Shown piece after piece: positions 6,290-7,135 of a stretch of 7,135 nt of DNA. Source of the stretch: JBQCDV01 sp051960855 (GTDB lineage Bacteria; Actinomycetota; Actinomycetes; JAJZTN01); NCBI GenBank assembly GCA_051960855.1, contig JBQCDV010000258.1, positions 1-7,135 on the forward strand, written 5' to 3'. The notes beneath the pieces were generated by a model. It made no database searches and was not told where the DNA came from. It was given only the letters and a program-made list of their open reading frames with translations. Within the stretch, counting starts at the first letter, position 1. Each line of letters starts with the position of its first letter. A program made the translations under genes and the position numbers.

Positions 6290-6305
6290 TCGAACACGTG
6301 TGCTA
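6290..6305 (+). promoter_or_regulatory. LexA (SOS) box-like operator upstream of uvrA
   Basis: TCGAACACGTGTGCTA is compared with the Gram-positive/actinobacterial LexA consensus TCGAAC-N4-GTTCGA. The left half is perfect (6/6) and the right half matches at 4 of 6 (GTGCTA). It lies 46 bp before the uvrA start and just downstream of a TAGGAT -10, a normal operator position. In mycobacteria uvrA belongs to the damage-inducible genes. The imperfect right half keeps this uncertain. Confidence 0.42.
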
Positions 6306-6351
6306 ACAGGAGTTGGCGCAGCTCCGGTCCCGGAAGGTGAGAAAGGTAGCT

Positions 6352-7135
6352 GTGGCTGATCGTCTGATCGTGCGGGGCGCACGGGAGCACAACCTCAAGG
6401 ACGTCTCGCTCGACCTGCCGCGCGATGCCCTCATCGTCTTCACCGGCCTGTCGGGCTCGGGGAAGTCGAGCCTCGCCTTCGACACGATCTTCGCCGAGGG
6501 GCAGCGCCGCTATGTGGAGTCGCTGTCGGCCTACGCGCGGCAGTTCCTGGGCCAGATGGACAAGCCGGACGTCGACTTCATCGAGGGGCTGTCGCCGGCG
6601 GTCTCGATCGACCAGAAGTCGACCTCCCGCAACCCGCGGTCGACCGTCGGCACGATCACCGAGGTCTACGACTACCTCCGGCTGCTCTTCGCCCGCGCGG
6701 GACGTGCGCACTGCCCGGTCTGCGGCGAGCCAGTGAGTCGCCAGACGCCGCAGCAGATCGTCGACCGGCTGCTCGAGCTCCCCGAAGGCACGCGCTTCCA
6801 GGTGCTCGCACCGGTGATCCGCGGTCGCAAGGGGGAGTACCAGGACCTCTTCCGAGACCTGCAGGCCAAGGGCTACAGCCGCGCCCGCGTCGACGGCGAG
6901 ACCGTCATGCTCACCGAGCCGCCGACGCTGAAGAAGCAGGAGAAGCACACCATCGAGGTGGTCGTCGACCGCCTCGCCGCCAAGGCCAGCGCCAAGCAGC
7001 GACTGACCGACTCGGTCGAGACCGCCCTGGGTCTGGCCTCCGGGATCGTCGTTGTCGACCTCGTCGACCTGCCCGATGACGACCCCGGTCGCGAGCGGCG
7101 CTTCTCGGAGCACCTCGCCTGCCCCAACGACCACC
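6352..7135 (+). CDS. uvrA: UvrA, excinuclease ABC subunit A (5' part, runs off the window)
   Basis: UvrA is the dimeric ATPase that scans DNA for bulky lesions and loads UvrB in nucleotide excision repair. The first 261 of the roughly 950 residues typical of the family are present. The N terminus MADRLIVRGAREHNLKDVSL is diagnostic. The first Walker A is GLSGSGKSS (32-40), followed by EGQRRYVESLSAYARQFLGQ (49-68), QKSTSRNPRSTVGT (88-101) and KKQEKHTIEVVVDR (194-207). CPVC lies at 121-124. The first zinc module begins at Cys257 in ACPNDH, where C-X3-H replaces the C-X2-C of E. coli. The GTG at 6352 is preferred because AAAGG stands 5 nt before it. An in-frame GTG at 6337 would add five residues, but its GGAAG nearly abuts it. 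The frame is intact to the right edge. It is transcribed divergently from the mycothiol operon. Confidence 0.98.
   Translation, partial: MADRLIVRGAREHNLKDVSLDLPRDALIVFTGLSGSGKSSLAFDTIFAEGQRRYVESLSAYARQFLGQMDKPDVDFIEGLSPAVSIDQKSTSRNPRSTVGTITEVYDYLRLLFARAGRAHCPVCGEPVSRQTPQQIVDRLLELPEGTRFQVLAPVIRGRKGEYQDLFRDLQAKGYSRARVDGETVMLTEPPTLKKQEKHTIEVVVDRLAAKASAKQRLTDSVETALGLASGIVVVDLVDLPDDDPGRERRFSEHLACPNDH

Noticed and set aside
5836..7134. 432-codon minus-strand open frame across uvrA, the divergent promoter region and the mycothiol-enzyme gene
   Set aside because: It overlaps two well-supported genes and the intergenic region, and the product has no family signature.

Overview
The window is high-GC DNA with GTG and ATG starts and strong codon bias. 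It carries a mycothiol-dependent enzyme family member, CWB2/CAP-type secreted proteins and a uvrA of actinobacterial type. Together these point to an Actinomycetota chromosome. The order is not determined by the sequence; a Micrococcales-like organism is only a guess. It looks like ordinary chromosomal housekeeping and envelope DNA: there is no insertion sequence, integrase, tRNA, CRISPR array or phage gene.

Layout. (1) Bases 3-1781 (+): a serine peptidase of family S9 (prolyl-oligopeptidase type), open at the left edge. (2) Bases 1782-1974: the leader of the next gene. It holds a candidate promoter and a manganese-sensing yybP-ykoY-type riboswitch whose 3' strand can alternatively mask the Shine-Dalgarno sequence. 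(3) Bases 1975-2994 (+): a TerC-family membrane protein, probably a manganese exporter. (4) Bases 2995-3211: the gap between convergent genes, filled by an inverted repeat, three tandem 52-bp repeats and a duplicated G-rich 15-mer. (5) Bases 3212-4732 (-): a secreted protein with three CWB2 repeats and a C-terminal CAP/SCP domain. (6) Bases 4787-5485 (-): a glyoxalase II-like metallo-beta-lactamase-fold hydrolase. (7) Bases 5493-6215 (-): a mycothiol-dependent maleylpyruvate isomerase-family protein, 7 bp upstream of gene 6 and probably co-transcribed with it. (8) Bases 6216-6351: a divergent promoter region with a LexA-box-like site. (9) Bases 6352-7135 (+): the 5' part of uvrA, cut by the right edge.

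How the parts fit. The TerC gene and its leader form a self-contained metal-homeostasis unit: Mn2+ is expected to stabilise the aptamer, free the ribosome binding site and raise exporter synthesis. The mycothiol enzyme and the hydrolase form a two-gene unit plausibly acting on thiol conjugates. UvrA is the damage-recognition ATPase of nucleotide excision repair and appears to have its own, possibly SOS-controlled, promoter. The most unusual material is in the non-coding DNA: the three-way competition in the riboswitch leader and the one-left-arm/three-right-arm repeat array between terC and the CAP-domain gene. No clearly new multi-gene system is visible.
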